DNA of 64,000 bases from Dermacentor variabilis. Lineage: Eukaryota; Arthropoda; Arachnida; Ixodida; Ixodidae. Shown piece after piece: positions 41,700 to 54,685 of this stretch. The notes beneath the pieces are model-generated. The model was not told the origin of the DNA. It was given only the letters and a program-made list of their open reading frames with translations, and searched no databases. The position numbers were made by a program, and so were the translations under genes. Positions within the stretch are counted from its first letter, which is position 1; each line of letters opens with the position of its first letter. Location of the stretch: positions 57,230,255 to 57,294,254 of the forward strand of contig NC_134576.1 in assembly GCF_050947875.1 (NCBI RefSeq). Reading direction: 5' to 3'.

Positions 41700-44655
41700 A
41701 TGTGCAATTCAAACATTGCCGTGTGTTCAATGCTTGACTTCCACCAAATATCCTTGGCGTTTATGACGCGATTAGCGGGATTTAACCCATGCGTTCTCGA
41801 CAGCCGCAGGATAGAGCGAGTGAAGTAGGAAGCGGAATAATAATTTGCACATATATTTTATCCTTGCGTATTAACACAATGCACGTGCAGATCGCAAACG
41901 CTGGATCGTCTTAATGTAGTGCCCTTTGTGTGCACCTTTCCTACACAGTAGAATTTCGTGCGTTCTTATAGAGATATACATTAAATATGTGCAGGCAGTA
42001 ACGAAGCGATGGGGGATCTGCGAGCTCGGGCGAGACTGCGCTCTCGCGATAAAAGGAGGCGTCTGGTGTGGAGATGTAGTACTGCGCATGCACGTGTTGT
42101 CGTGATCGTACGTCTGCCAATACTCCCGCTTCAGGCCAGCGTGAGTTAATGTTTACGTTGGTAGGTTAGCGTGTTTTCAAAAATGGAGCGCGCGCGGAGT
42201 TATCGCAGCGCAGGACGGCTGAAACACACGTCACTCTTTTCACCACACTGATGAGCAGGCTGGCGAGGAGGGTTTGGTATTGACTTCTCATGTGAAGAAG
42301 AGGAGGCACATGCGCAATGCTCTATACTATGCCCGTGCATGTGCATCGTTAGAGGGTGCAATATTGCAGCCGACAAATATGTCATGGTGATTTACCAGAG
42401 GTATGCGAACGCACTTATCTTTTTTTTTTCGAACTGCAATCATTCCTCTTAACTAGCGTGAAGTAGATTTGAATGCATATACGAAGAAAGGTGAGTAAGG
42501 CGAAAACACTATACACCTCAAAGCGTCATATATCACTAACAAAACGCTTAGTAGGATCAGAAGTAGTTTTGAAACCCTAAAATTGACCGTGGAAAGAAAT
42601 AAGATGTGATGCACCTATCTCAGACCGCAATCTTTTGTTTTTTGGGGAGTATCGCCCTGGGCCGCACTAGATCGGTCTTAGCACATTCGTGAATGTACGC
42701 GCAGTGAGAATGGCTGCTGATTTTTTTTTTTCGAAGACGGTTTTTTTTATTTTACGTATAAGTTCGGCGTTAGAGGAGAACGGCTGACAGATCAACACGA
42801 CATGCCTCTACTAAAGAGAAAAACACGCAGGCACTTTCTCACTACAGTCTGCGCATACATCAAGCTTGTAAGCTATATTCTGAGATGAAAAACACCGACA
42901 TTGATGCATGTGATCGCATGCATCCCCAACGACAATCTAATTCGCGTTGCTAAATATAGCTCCGTGGTTCTTTACGGCGCGTCATGTTCCTAATTCTCAC
43001 CGGGCATGTGAGCAGGGCCCGCTGTCGTCGTCGTTGTGCTCTCGAGCTGTACTGTTGTAGTTTTTTTTTACTGTCGTCTTCATCACCGGTCCTCGAAGAT
43101 AATAGTGAAACTAAATAGTGAGAGCTATATGACACTGTTCAATGTATTTGCAACCATAAACACGTCAAGATCAACATAGTTGGTCCCTTGTTCCTTCATG
43201 ATGATAGGCGCACTTCAAAAACCGGAGGTAGGCTTTCAATCCCAGCGAATCAGAGCGAAGTACTTGCTATGGCGTCGAGCCCATCAATATTACCGTTTCA
43301 CCGAAAATATTATGTGCACCGTCTTTCACCAATTCTTGAAGTGAGAACTTTAAGGCCCTATAAGAGGCAAAATATAGCAGCTTTACTTGTTATCATTTCC
43401 GGTAGGGGGGGGGGGGGCGATCTACTATAAGCCCGGCGCGGAAATTTCTAAATTAAGATTTACAAATAAATCAGGTTTGTGTTGCTTCCTACATGCGCCG
43501 TTATATCTGGCGGAATTCAGTTACTTTGGAGAATCTTTTGGCAATGCGTGGATTTAAGAAATAAATTGTATGATTGAAATAAGCCTTGGAAACCAGTCAC
43601 CTATTATTGTGCGGCAAAGTATGCATACCATTTACGTACTGTCGCATCGGTGAGCTAATTTTGTTATTTTTTAATATATACTTATTTAGAAATATTGCAC
43701 AAAATACTGGTTACATGCAATCTAAAATAAATTCAGACTTTTCCATTTTTCCTTTGCGCTTAAGAGACCTGTGGACCGCATTTGTTTTGTGGTGTTGGCA
43801 TGCGAAACAGCATGCAAACGCTTGCAGGATTCCCGGCTAACTGAATATATTAACCGTAAAACGCTTCATTCCGGCATCTTTTAAAGTACATTTGCACTGA
43901 TGGGGTGATATTCACGAAACAGTATTTCGAAACAGTATTTTCTAGAGAACCAAGTTATACTAATATAGTTATAAGATTTCCCCCACCTAAAGACACACCA
44001 TTTGCCCCATTTAAAGACACACCCGCGTTCTTAAAGCTAAACCGGTGATTGCTCTTAAAGCAATTGCGCGCAAAGTACATATGAACGCCCTCCATTCATT
44101 TGGGCTCAGTACTGTGGGATCAATAAAACAACTTCAGTCATTTGATTTCGTTAAGTTTAGATTGTATTATGGTAAGGTTAGGTGAGAATAGGTGGGGCGC
44201 CTTGCCGACAGTAGTGACACATGACCGCCGACCCGTGGTCGGCTACGTACTTCGGTCGGTGCTCGAATGCTCAGCCGACTGCTGTTGTGGATTGGTGCCA
44301 TCTGGAGTGAGCATTCGACTGAAGCTATTTTACTGGTCGCACTCTGTAACGTTGGATGTTAAAAGCAGGCTTAATGTACCGGACAAGCTGACGCGTATTC
44401 CGAGTTTTATTTTTAACTACTAACAGGGCATGCTAATTATTGCTCTGTAAGCCACTGAATCAAGAAACGCCTAAACATCACATCTGCACAGGAATAAAGC
44501 CTATTTTTTTATTAAAAAAACACACCCGGCTCCATATTATAGAACCAGCTCTATACTATTGAAAGTATTGGTAAGCACAGAACGTATGAGCGTCATCCAG
44601 CCATTTGGGCTCATAATCCTGGCACAAGTTCATGTGCAAAAATTTAATCCAATTT
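41700..44655. other. Low-copy DNA without a supported gene
   Basis: It holds homopolymer tracts (T runs near 42419 and 42721; G run at 43405-43417), a GC-richer stretch at 42000-42250 and an inverted-repeat-like stretch at 44200-44330 whose frame (44142-44423) is not credible as a gene. The stretch near 43220-43245 resembles 34795-34835. Nothing assignable. Confidence 0.4.
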
Positions 44656-44659
44656 TTCA

Positions 44660-44744
44660 TTAATGTTCTGTTGTAATGGAAACGTAGCCAAGCGCCAGGG
44701 CCACGATGAACAGCACGATCACCATGCAGGCCACGTAGTGCGAG
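44660..44744 (-). CDS. Terminal exon encoding a C-terminal membrane helix
   Basis: On the minus strand a TTTGTTTGATTTGTAG acceptor is followed by one base and then 27 codons and TAA: SHYVACMVIVLFIVALALGY then VSITTEH. The central 18 residues are strongly hydrophobic, so the protein ends in a membrane helix with a seven-residue tail, as in tail-anchored or type I membrane proteins. Codon choice is G/C-biased at third positions (GTGATCGTGCTGTTCATCGTG), unlike the AT-rich surroundings. The reading continues back into repeat DNA only as an intron. Upstream exons are not visible. Family unknown. Confidence 0.65.
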
Positions 44745-44764
44745 CTACAAATCAAACAAATGCT

Positions 44765-47700
44765 ACAGATCGTCTGCATATGCATTATCATAACGATTAA
44801 AAGTCTTAACCTTCGAAATGACGCCATTTTGTGCAGATACAAGGCGTGTACATTTTGGCTTGCGGAGCTGGGTACTTGCCAAAGAATGCTTACGCATTAA
44901 AAACAAAGCTTAATCTAGCGGACAAGCCCATGTGTAATGCAGGCTTTCTTTGCAACTATTCACATGGCCTCCTAGTTATCAGAGTGTTGGCGACTACATG
45001 AGCAGAGATGCATGAGTAGTGGATGTGCTCACGAACAAAAGAATTTTCCAAAGACGCACCCGTCTTCATAAACCTAACCGCCTTTAGAAACTTGAAAGCG
45101 TTGGTAAGTACAGAAGGTTAGAGTGCCATCCACTCATTTGAGTTCATTATTACGGCCCAAGTTCCGTGCAGATGCCTTCTAAGCAACACATTGTACTTCT
45201 AGTCGTAACCCACCCACCCTCCCTATCACTAAGTCAAGGCTACCTTGCCTTTTAACAGGTTGAGAGTGTCTGAAGCGGAACCTCCGTGAACATAAGGAAG
45301 AAGACGACTGAGACTGGGGGTGCGGAAAGAGATGAAAAGGAATTTGGAGGAAGAGGACTGAACAGGTCGTCTCATTCTTATTTCCTTCCAACATAGCTTG
45401 AAGTGTTGCACACGCAGCAGCAGGGCACGACAAAGAGGCAGACTACCGTAATCCTTACTTAGTCTGATCGATTGCTGCTTAGCCATTTAGTTCGAAAGCA
45501 ATGGGTCAATTTACATTCCAAGATTTACACAGGAAATGCCGTATCCTGCACGTATCTGCGTCCTAAATTATGCCGGACCTTCTCATATACCGACTGCCTT
45601 ATTTCGGTACAATAAACCTGAGAAACCGATCAGCAGAGTTTGGGAAGCTGGTAAGTAGCGATGCCATTCGTAAAGCATTTGTGATGATTCTCAATGGTAT
45701 TTGTGCAAGCAGCGCCAGGACTTCGGTGACGAGCTGTCACATGGTGGCTTGTTAGTGTAACATGCGTTTAAAGAGGCCTATATACATTCGCCGGAATGCA
45801 CGTAAAATATATTTGTAATCAAACCACTACTATGACGCGTGATATGTGAGATGTGTGATGAAATTAAAGGATTTGCAACAAGACGATCATTTAATAAAAC
45901 CTGTGACTATCAATAACACGACCCTTGAACGCAAGGGCATGAAGGAATATGCTCTACAAAAGCGTTATATCGTAACAGCGGCCATGAATGTGAGAATATG
46001 CTTAGAATCTTTCGGCTTTACGACTTTGCAAGATCGTAGCATCCTGTAGAAGGTTCAAAACGGTTTTGCGGTCGAAACAGCGTGTTTGTGCGCAGAAGCA
46101 TTCTCAGATGTTGTGGTATTTGATATCAGTAGGCAAAAGGACAATGCTTTTTTCTCTCATTGCTTGTTTCCCCATAGCCCAACAATACGTGTGGGAACGT
46201 CCACGTCTTGCCACAATTGCCACAGATAGGAGGTTCATCAACATTCAACTGGTAAGGGTGTCGTATGCGCGGACCATTCTATGTCGACAAGAAATGATCT
46301 AAGTTTGTCGTATTTTTTTTATTGAAGGCCCGTTTCCTAAACGCTGCTCAATTAGGTACACCATATTTCACGTTTCAGTGTCAAAGGTTTGTTACCAATA
46401 CTTCCTCAGATTTTCACTCGAAAATGACTTCAGGTCCATTTCAGGAGCAACTGTCAGCCGTCACGCCTCTGTGCTTTACAAAATCCATGCAAGTTCTTTT
46501 TTAGGTTTTAAGTAAATTCCGTTTATTTGACCATTCAAACAATTTTTGTAGACTAAGCTGGACCTGTCGTTTGCAGATAGCCATATTACATGATTTAAAA
46601 TATAATTGTACATGAAACATTGTGCCCGGAATGACTGTATAAAGTTGAATTATATTCAAAACAAAGGGAGTGTAGAACTAAGCATTCCAGATCGGTGTAC
46701 ACCAGTCCCTTGGGTGAAAAGTCCAGAAAAAGCATCGCAGGTCTTACGCGGAATGTGCATTGAGAGAGGTAGCTTTCAATGGTGTTCACCATGCTACCGT
46801 GAATTCACCGAGCCGGCAGAATTCACAAAGTTCCGAAGCACCATGATGTATCGTAGCCTTTTTCTTTGTCTAAAAATGCCGATAAGCATTGTTTATGAAC
46901 GATGCCACCTTAATATTTTCCATATAGGGAAGTAGATAACCATTTGTTGATTCGCCCACCCTGAGACTGCATTGTAATGGGTTGAGTAGCTTAGTGGTCC
47001 CCATAAAATGCAGCAGACGCCTATTTACTATTTGTTCGAATAACCTATAATGGCGGCCAGTCGGTGCTGCAAGCGCATGTGACGGGGAGAAGGACAGATC
47101 CTTGCCCTCTTGGAGAATTTGGTGTATTACGGCCTCTTTCCAAGCAGATGGGATGTACTTTGGCGATGATATGGCTTTGGGTATATACAGGATAGCTTTC
47201 TATGTGTAAGTGTTGTTATTGCATGAATGATTTGAGTTAAGGAACGGAGTTAAGGAAGCCTGGAGCGGAGTTAAGGAAGTCTAGGAATGCGTGGTATTCT
47301 GCTATGGTAAATTGACGGTTGCATGTTTTACTTGGTGTGTATTTTGCACCAAAGGCTGTCGTTCTACTCGTCGTCTCTTTCTACGTAAAGTTCAAGAAAT
47401 GTGCCTGGTGCTGGAGGTCATACTGAAAATTGGCACACAAAAATTCTGCTTGGTTTTTGAGACTATCTCCCTCCCTATTTTCCATAGGTAATCGCTTTGA
47501 CTACGCGACTTCTATTCTTATTCCATACTTTGCGTACATCTTTACAAGAGCTTGCACTTGAGACATAATTTACCCAAATTTCTTTCTTAGCCTGTCAACG
47601 TGACTTTATTCCTTGCGTTCTTACATGCTCGAAATAAGAAGAAGTTATCCGCAGTTCCCGAATCCCGAAGGCATACCCGCACCCTATTTTGCAATTTGCG

Positions 47701-49160
47701 CGCTTTTCTACATTCTTCATTCTCCTATAGAACACATCGTTAGTAGCCAATCCTGTTGTATTGGATTCATTTGAATGCACCATCGATAAGAAAAGCTGCG
47801 AAGTATGCAAGAGCAACATCAGTGCTTAAGCTACAGATGCCATCCCGCTGATTCAGACGATTCGCCCTGCCTCCGAGCAACGTGTGGCAAGCATTTATCC
47901 TATAATTGTTTTGTGTTCAGCACGATAGGAAAGCGGACGCTGCCGCAGCCGTCTTCAATTGCACTCCACTGGAAGTACTTCATTAGTGTTCGAAATGGTA
48001 TGCTCAAATCCATGGAAGAATACTACATGCAAACACTATTGTGAAACGCTGGTTTCTTCTTATTTAGCAGGGAAGACCTAGTTGAAAAAAAAATTTCAAT
48101 TGAACGGTCGCTCGATTCACATGCAGAGTACCCCCCCCCCCCCCCCCCCACGAGAAAACTTGCGAGCACTTAAATCTGCAAGGACAACTTAGGTTATAGG
48201 CACATCATCAACTAAGGCCCGACATTTTTCTTTATCAAGCGAGAAATGACGGCTATGTAGAGAAGCAGACACTTAGGAGCTTATCTAAAAGCGCAGCTAG
48301 ATCTGCAAGTGCCTCGAGGCTGTTTGGAACCCAACGCAACGAGTATTCTCGCAATCAGCCGTGCATACGCCATGTCCATACCTGAAGTTTGTGTGGCGAA
48401 TGCTCCTGCGTAGGACCTCTTGCATGATGGTCAACTGAGCTCGGCGTTGACCAGTACGCATTCCGAAGTTTGCCGGTCTGGACGGCGAAAGAAGATCGAC
48501 ATCCGAAATTATTATGCGCTGGATGTTTTCGCGAGAATAGAAATACGTTCGTTTCAGACGCCTTTAGATGAGAACTCATTGCGGACAATCAATTGAAAAC
48601 TTTCATTATTGCTCTTCAAGGTCGCTAGAGACTGTGATCGCGCCAACAGTTTGAGTAGCAGTTGAACATGCACTACTAATTACTAAATTTATCACTTTAA
48701 TGCTCAAGGTGTAGTAGCGCAAGTAAATTGAAGTATTTGCGTAATTAAAAACGTGCAATTTTGATGTACGTGTATACTTTCCAAAGCAACGATGTGTCTC
48801 TCATTTCGCGCTACGTTTACGTGACTATCCTTGCTCGTCATATGTGACAGCCGTGTCAACAACTGTACACGCACACGAATTAAAGCGCCTTTTTAATTTC
48901 TTTAACGAATTTATTTTAAACATAACACATTTTTGTCTTTTCATATTTCCATATTTTTTAAGCCATTGAATTTATTCCTACAGTATACTATATACAGTAA
49001 TATGCTGTTTTATACTTCTGTAGCTGTTTGTGGAATCGTTTTTGTACATGTTAATAATTAAGTCACCGAACTCTCCCGATCTGTTGGATGCTTGTATAAA
49101 ATTGCGCACTTAATACCTATCTTGCTGAGACATAACATATGTACTTCACTTTTCGACTAC
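44765..49160. repeat. Composite-repeat block B, copy 2
   Basis: Aligns with 10565-13900. It begins about 20 bases outside the membrane-helix exon. It includes the RT pseudogene, an unrelated segment at 45333-45447 where copy 1 has the 105-bp repeat, a C run at 48131-48149 and the recurring module near 48376-48480. It is free of the 13900-17872 insert found in copy 1. Confidence 0.8.
46595..47200 (-). pseudogene. Non-LTR reverse transcriptase, decayed (block B, copy 2)
   Basis: The minus-strand translation includes a degraded FLDKEKGYDTSWCFGTL (RT catalytic block) and MVNTIESYLSQCTFRVRPAM, equivalent to MLNNMERYLSHCEFRIRPGD of copy 1. Stops break it. Position and order match copy 1, so both descend from one insertion. 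Confidence 0.65.
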
Positions 49161-49384
49161 AGATTATCACTCGGTATGCTGTAATGGGGCAACAAAAAAA
49201 AGCTAACAGCAAAAGGGTTCTATAAAAAAAGATATTGCGCATTTATGAAAACTATCAGGAACCATATTATGAACTGTGCAGATTACCATTATTTTTTAAG
49301 TAGACGATGCTCGAAGTGAATGACATTTGTGATTTTTAAACTACTACAGCACATACATAAGGTGGCACTATATATACTGGAAAA

Positions 49385-50026
49385 CATTAATGAAGGTCAC
49401 TAAAACGGACACTAAACGGACACTAAAAACACGGACTAATTATGGTAAACGAACAGCCAGCTGCCAAGTACTAACAGTCCCAAATAAGCTAGAAGATACC
49501 ATTGATTTAAATATGACTTTAAATGCATTCAAAAACCACGTGAAGGTAAGGTTACTAAGCAGTGTTTCAGAGAGTGATTATTGCAATACAATATATATAA
49601 ATCGCTCTGTTTTTCTTTTTTTTTACTTGGATTAATACGCATTCATCGTCACGTTGCATTTGAGTGTACTGTTGTGTTTTACATGTGCAAGCTGTGCTTT
49701 ACTGTTTGTCGACAGGGTCAGAAAAAGAGAAAAGAGGGAAATGGGGAACATTTATTATTTCGCCGTCTACTTTAAGAACCAACTGCAGCCCAATAAATTT
49801 TCAAATTCTATTGTAAGTTTTTGTGCAAACTCATATAGAAAGTGTGAAAATATGTAACGTTATGTGCGTTCTCTCGCTGCCACTGAACTGCCAGGAGATG
49901 ATGTATAACACATGCGTATTTTGCAGGTACAGGAGTCCCTGTCAGGCGCTGCGCGCCTTTTGCTCCTGCACCTTTGTTGAAATTAATTCTATTCAAGTAG
50001 AAAAGAAACATTCATTCATTCATCTA
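49385..50026 (+). pseudogene. CR1-like LINE 3' fragment (block B, copy 2)
   Basis: The plus-strand frame reads KTRTNYGKRTASCQVLTVPN and KLEDTIDLNMTLNAFKNHVK, a better preserved version of the fragment at 17940-18575. The 3' UTR shares CTGTCAG and TTTTGCTCCTGCACCTTTG-like sequence, and the (ATTC)n tail is at about 50010-50026. Confidence 0.7.
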
Positions 50027-50034
50027 GCGCGCAT

Positions 50035-51475
50035 ATTTTTTGCTCCAAAGGCTGTCGCTCTGCTTGTTGTCTCTATCTAAACAAAATTCGTGAAGTTCAA
50101 TGCCAAGACTCTGTTAGTTATACTTGCATTAAGCTGTTTCAATCGCAGATATATATTTTTTATAAATGGTTGCCCCGCTAGGCTGATGGGTGTTCCTGTT
50201 ACTGGAATCTGCGCATGTTATATTTCTCTATATATTTGTACGTGTTGCCGTGATAAATTAGTTGAAAAAGAGCGCCTTGTCGTCAATTCGTGTTCTGTTC
50301 CGCTGTCCAAATCTTTATTACTGTTCTTCTGTGCTCATTCTTGAGAATCAGTGCAACAGCTCGGCGTCGTGTAGGTTGGGCTAAAACCCTAAGGCTGAAT
50401 GCTTGCTGTAAATAAAATACGACTCTCGTCGCCATGCGCGAGCTTCGAAATAAAACAAGTTTTTATTTCTCTGAATGCGAGCTCTAGGTAATTTACCCAC
50501 ATTTCATTTCTTCATCTTAACGTTTACTTTAGTTCACATGTCAACAAAGGCTATCAGTGCCCAAAAATCCTCAAACTGGAGTTTTTGTCTACTTGATTAA
50601 AGCAAGAAATAGTAAATTGCAGGAGGCTTACTTCGGATAAATGAGTGCGGTGACCGATGGTGATCAAGGAAAAAAAACTACGATAGCGACACCAAAAAGT
50701 TGCCGTCACTTTTCCTGCTCTCGTTGCAGTTTTATGTAGCTGCAGCTTGCACTAGGTTGAGGTACAGCTAACACGAACAGCCATTTATGCCTTCAGTCAA
50801 TAGTGGTTTTCGACGGACAGCTACGCTAGAAAGACTTCCAGCCCGTGCATTTCAAAACGTTTCACTTTAAACGCCCTTCACATACAATGTTCAGTACTTC
50901 AACAATGTGGATCGTCTTTTACTCGTTTATAATCACATCGTCAGGGCACCGTCCCTCGCCTTCACTACACAACGTAAGCCCACCCTCACGTCACCTTTAC
51001 CTCACCACCAGAGTGTGAGGGCAGATGAGGGTGTCGAAGGCCCTCGTGAGAGTGTGCTTGTCTGGTGGTGAGACAAGACGTGACGAAACACGCAAACTGT
51101 AGTACGACTTACGGTTCGCAGCTACTCCTTGCAAGGCATCCTCTGAAAAAGAAAAAGGAATGATATTATTGTGGTCATCTCGATGTACATGTCTGCTCGA
51201 GAAGACATTGTAAAAAAAAATAGGGCCCAGTATCTTGGGAGTAGCAACAAACTTTCAGGACTATATATCTAGTCGAAGTGGAACTTGAAACATAGCGGGG
51301 AGCCTTCAAACAGTTGAGGAAACGAGAACGATAGAGCGATGTAAAGATCATGCAGATCCAACGCACATGTTGGCACCTGCGTAAAGCAAAGCTTTTGTGA
51401 AGTTTTTGCCTGAAGCTTCCTATAAAGAAATAAAGGAATAAATTATTATTGGTAAAATTCTTATTAGAAATATAA
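50035..51475. repeat. Composite-repeat block C, copy 2
   Basis: Aligns with C1 (23790-25195). Its left edge (50028-50075) is the empty site of the 5.2-kb LINE: here CTCCAAAGGCTGTCGCTCTG joins the ATTC tail to GTCTCTATCTAAAC. No gene. Confidence 0.85.
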
Positions 51476-51599
51476 ATACCGATTTTTAAATAATTATGGA
51501 TACATAAGATGGCACTACATATACTGGAAACCATTATTCCATATATATGCGAATAATTTTGACCGCTTGCATATATATATATATATATATGTATATATA

Positions 51600-51831
51600 T
51601 GATGATGGGACTTAAGGTGCCAAAACCAGCGGGTCTTAGCGAGGCACGCCGTATTGGGAGACTCGCGAATAATTTTGACCACTTTCGATTATGTAACATT
51701 TATCTGACCTTAAGCACACAGGCATTTTTGCATTTCGCCCGCTTCGCATAATGGCTGTCGCGAGCCCAAATCGTATACGCTAGCTCAAACTCCACGGCAC
51801 ATCGCCATAGCAACGGGGCTACAGCGTCGGG
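51600..51831 (-). mobile_element. Old tRNA-derived SINE
   Basis: A diverged member of the family at 32424-32662. On the minus strand the head reads CCCGACGCTGTAGCCCCGTT and GCTATGGCGATGTGC, and the end reads GGTTTTGGCACCTTAAG. The B box is degraded. It sits between two AT-dinucleotide tracts (51571-51600 and 51842-51855), so target duplications cannot be seen. Confidence 0.7.
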
Positions 51832-51891
51832 TAGAAAACTTATATATATATATATGCATATGAGCTACAGTTGCTGTTCTTTGCGAATGAT

Positions 51892-52055
51892 TGTTGAGTG
51901 TGGAAAGACAGACAGAAGAGGCTATTTACAGGCTATTTACACTTGAGCCAGGCAGCCAGGCCCACACTCGCTCGCGCCAAGCGCACAGACTAATTTCATC
52001 GTCTTTCTGGCGGCGGCTCGTTTCTTGAGCATCGCTCGATGATATCGTAATACTA
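51892..52055 (-). repeat. 3' LTR of gypsy-2
   Basis: About 164 bp. It shares GTGTGGAAAGACA, GAAGAGGCTATTTACAGGCT and GTTTCTTGAGCA with the LTR at 55726-55856. A G-rich TGCCGGGCGGG, a candidate polypurine tract, precedes it on the minus strand. Confidence 0.8.
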
Positions 52056-52088
52056 CCCGCCCGGCAGCAAAACACCGTCACGGTGCTG

Positions 52089-52888
52089 TTAAATGTCCAA
52101 GGCGCGTGGAGAGTTGTAGGAATTGAGTCGGGCGACGTGGACAATGTCACTGGTTGTCACAGCGGAGGACGTAATGGGCGTGGCTAGAACGATTTCAGAA
52201 AGGAGTTTTTTACATAGGCCAACTTTACACGAAGGTGACCAAAGCAACACGAGGCTGCCGGGCACAAAATGGACATCACGGTGACGGAGGTCATAGCATT
52301 GTTTCTGCTTGTCTTGCGACACTTGTAGATGAGCGCGCGCAAGTTGGCGAGCGTGGTCAGCATGGGCGATTGCATCACGGGCATAATCACTAGTTGAAGC
52401 TGTGGCAGACGGAAGCACAGCGTCCAGTGGTAGCGTTGGTTCGCAGCCATACAAGAGGTAAAACGAGGTAAAGCAGCATTTTCGAGACGGAAAGAGTTGT
52501 ATGAAAAGGTAATGTAAGGTAGAGCCAGGTCTCAGTCACGGTGGTCGTCGGAAACGTATTTGGATAGCATGTCTGTAAGGATGCGGTTCAAGCGCTCAGT
52601 GAGGGAGTTCGTTTGGGGATGGTAGGAGGTGGTAAATTTATGCCGTATTAAGCCGGCACGCATGATGTCGTCGATGACATTGGCCAAAAACGTACGGCCG
52701 TGGTCTGTTAGCAATTGACGCTGAGCCCAATGCATCAAAATAATATCATGTAGGAGGTAGTCCGCAACAGCAGATGCGCAACTGGTCGGAAGAGCATGGG
52801 TTTCGGGGGAGCGGGTCGCGTAGACCACCGCGACTGCAACCTACTTGTTCCCTGATGTAGATTCCGGAAATGGGCCGAGAAGGTCTAA
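52089..52888 (-). pseudogene. gypsy-2 integrase (partial)
   Basis: The integrase core is recognisable: DLLGPFPESTSGNK, VVYATRSPETHALP, LLTDHGRTFL (catalytic Asp) and TTSYHPQTNSLTERLNRILT (catalytic Glu). A C-terminal part ends YGCEPTLPLDAVLP... and SPRALDI near 52089. The HHCC zinc domain is absent. A stop replaces the residue after NK near 52847 and frames shift near 52530. Confidence 0.85.
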
Positions 52889-53787
52889 GCCGAAAACTCT
52901 ATGACAGCGCGAGTTTTTTCGGGATCAGGCTGTACTCCGGGAGCGTGAACGAGATGGCCCAGAATAGTAATTTGCCGGTGGCCAAAGCGACATTTGGACG
53001 AGTTAAATTGCAGCTTCACCTTTCGAAATACATGAAGTATAGTTGTGAGATGTTCAAGGGGAGTGTCGAACGTTGGCGAGAAGACGATGACGTCGTCGAG
53101 GTAGCAGAGGCATGTCGACCATTTGAAACCTTGGAACAAGGAGTCCATCATACGCTCGAAGGTGGCAGGGGCGTTGCATATTCCAAACGGAATTACTTTA
53201 AATTGGTATAGGCCATCAGGTGTGATGAACGCGGTTTTTTCAATGTCCATATCGTCAACAGCAATCTGCCAGTATCCCTAACGAATATAAATAGACTAGA
53301 AATAGCTGGAACCACGCAGGCAGTCAAGTGCGTCGTCTATACGTGAGAGCGGGTAGACATCCTTCGTAGTAATGTTGTTCAGATCACTGTAGTCTACACA
53401 GAAGCGCCACTTGCCGTCCTTCTTCTTAACCAACACCACAGGTGACGCCCAGGGACTCGAAGAAGGCTCAATGATGTTTTTATCGAGCATTTTGTTGACC
53501 TCGTTTCGAGTTACCCGGCGTTCCGACGCAGAAACTCGATATGGTAGTCGGTTAATAGGCGTAGCATCAATAGTAAGAATCCGATGCTTGAGCGTGAGCG
53601 TCTGGCCTAAAGGGCGATCGTCGATGTCGAAAATATCTCGGTAGGACGATAATACTTGGCAAAACTCTTCAGCATGCGCCGAGGACAGGTCAGTCGCAAC
53701 CATTTTCTTTATACTGGGATCGGCACCCGAGGCTGGCGCGAGGGGCCTGCCAAGCTCGCGAGAACCATCGGTCGATAACGCTGCCAC
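52889..53787 (-). pseudogene. gypsy-2 reverse transcriptase (truncated)
   Basis: Family motifs are in order: IIEPSSSPWASPVVLVKKKD, WRFCVDYSDLN, then two stops where the SIDLRSGYWQ-type segment should be (about 53295-53270), GYWQIAVDD, FKVIPFGICNAPATFERMMD, YLDDVIVFS (catalytic YLDD intact near 53085) and GHLVHAPGVQPDPEKTRAV. The sequence stops at FSA and integrase begins, so the RT connection and RNase H are deleted. Confidence 0.88.
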
Positions 53788-54385
53788 GTACTGGTCGCCG
53801 AGACAATCAACGGTGGTAGAATGTGATTTGCCAGTCCAAAGTTACAGACAGGCATGCGAGTGCGGTTCCCAGTAATCTTAAGTATACTGTGAGGCACTGT
53901 AACATCATACCTTATTGGAATGTCGGGCAGAGGAGTGACGAGGTACTCGCCATCAAGAACTGGTGGGAAGGACAACAGTTCACTGTAGGCTATTGACTTT
54001 GGCTGCAGGCGAAGAAAGCCGGTGGGACATAAGCGGCAGTGGGGTGTGTCAGAAGGTTCTGCGAGCATCGGCAACTCAAGGCGAAGGGTACTGGAAGAGC
54101 AGTCAATAAGAGCAGAATGTGCGGAGAGAAAATCGAGGCCGAGAATGAGGTCGTGGGGGCAATGAGCAGTTACTGTGAAGGGGAGAGGAGTGTGGCGGCC
54201 GGCGATGCTGACGCGTGCCGTACACATGCCGATGATAGGCGCAGTACCGCCATCCGACACGCGGACGACGCGTGCCGACTGTGCGGTGAGGAGCGTGTTC
54301 TGTCGTCGTCGGAAGGCCGCACTCATAATTGAAACATGTGCTCCTGTATCGATGAGTGCCGTGATAGGATAGCCGTCAACGTCAA
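53709..54385 (-). pseudogene. gypsy-2 aspartic protease
   Basis: TALIDTGAHVSIMS (active-site DTGA) lies at about 54365-54325, then HDLILGLDFLSAHSALIDCS, the second conserved strand of retropepsins. The fold looks complete. This frame runs into the RT frame with a shift at about 53787-53709. Confidence 0.85.
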
Positions 54386-54685
54386 GAAGGTTTCAGTTCC
54401 GGGGTAACGTGAGCAGAGGATTTCAGGGCAGGGTCGACAACGCAGCTTTACCTCCAGAAGCTGCAGTGCCTAGTTTTCCGGCTGGATTTGGGAGGCGATA
54501 GGCGGCGAAGAGAAGCGACGGGGTTGGGGCGAATGAGACTGATGGCGTCGAGGTGAGGGCGAGCGGCTGTAGCGAAGGTTCGGAGCAGGAGCATCAGCGG
54601 CAGTGGATTCATGGCGGCTGGTATAGGGAAAGGAAGGTCCAAAGGTGCGGGAATGAGCGGCGGCGTATGTCCGAGGAGGTGGTGG

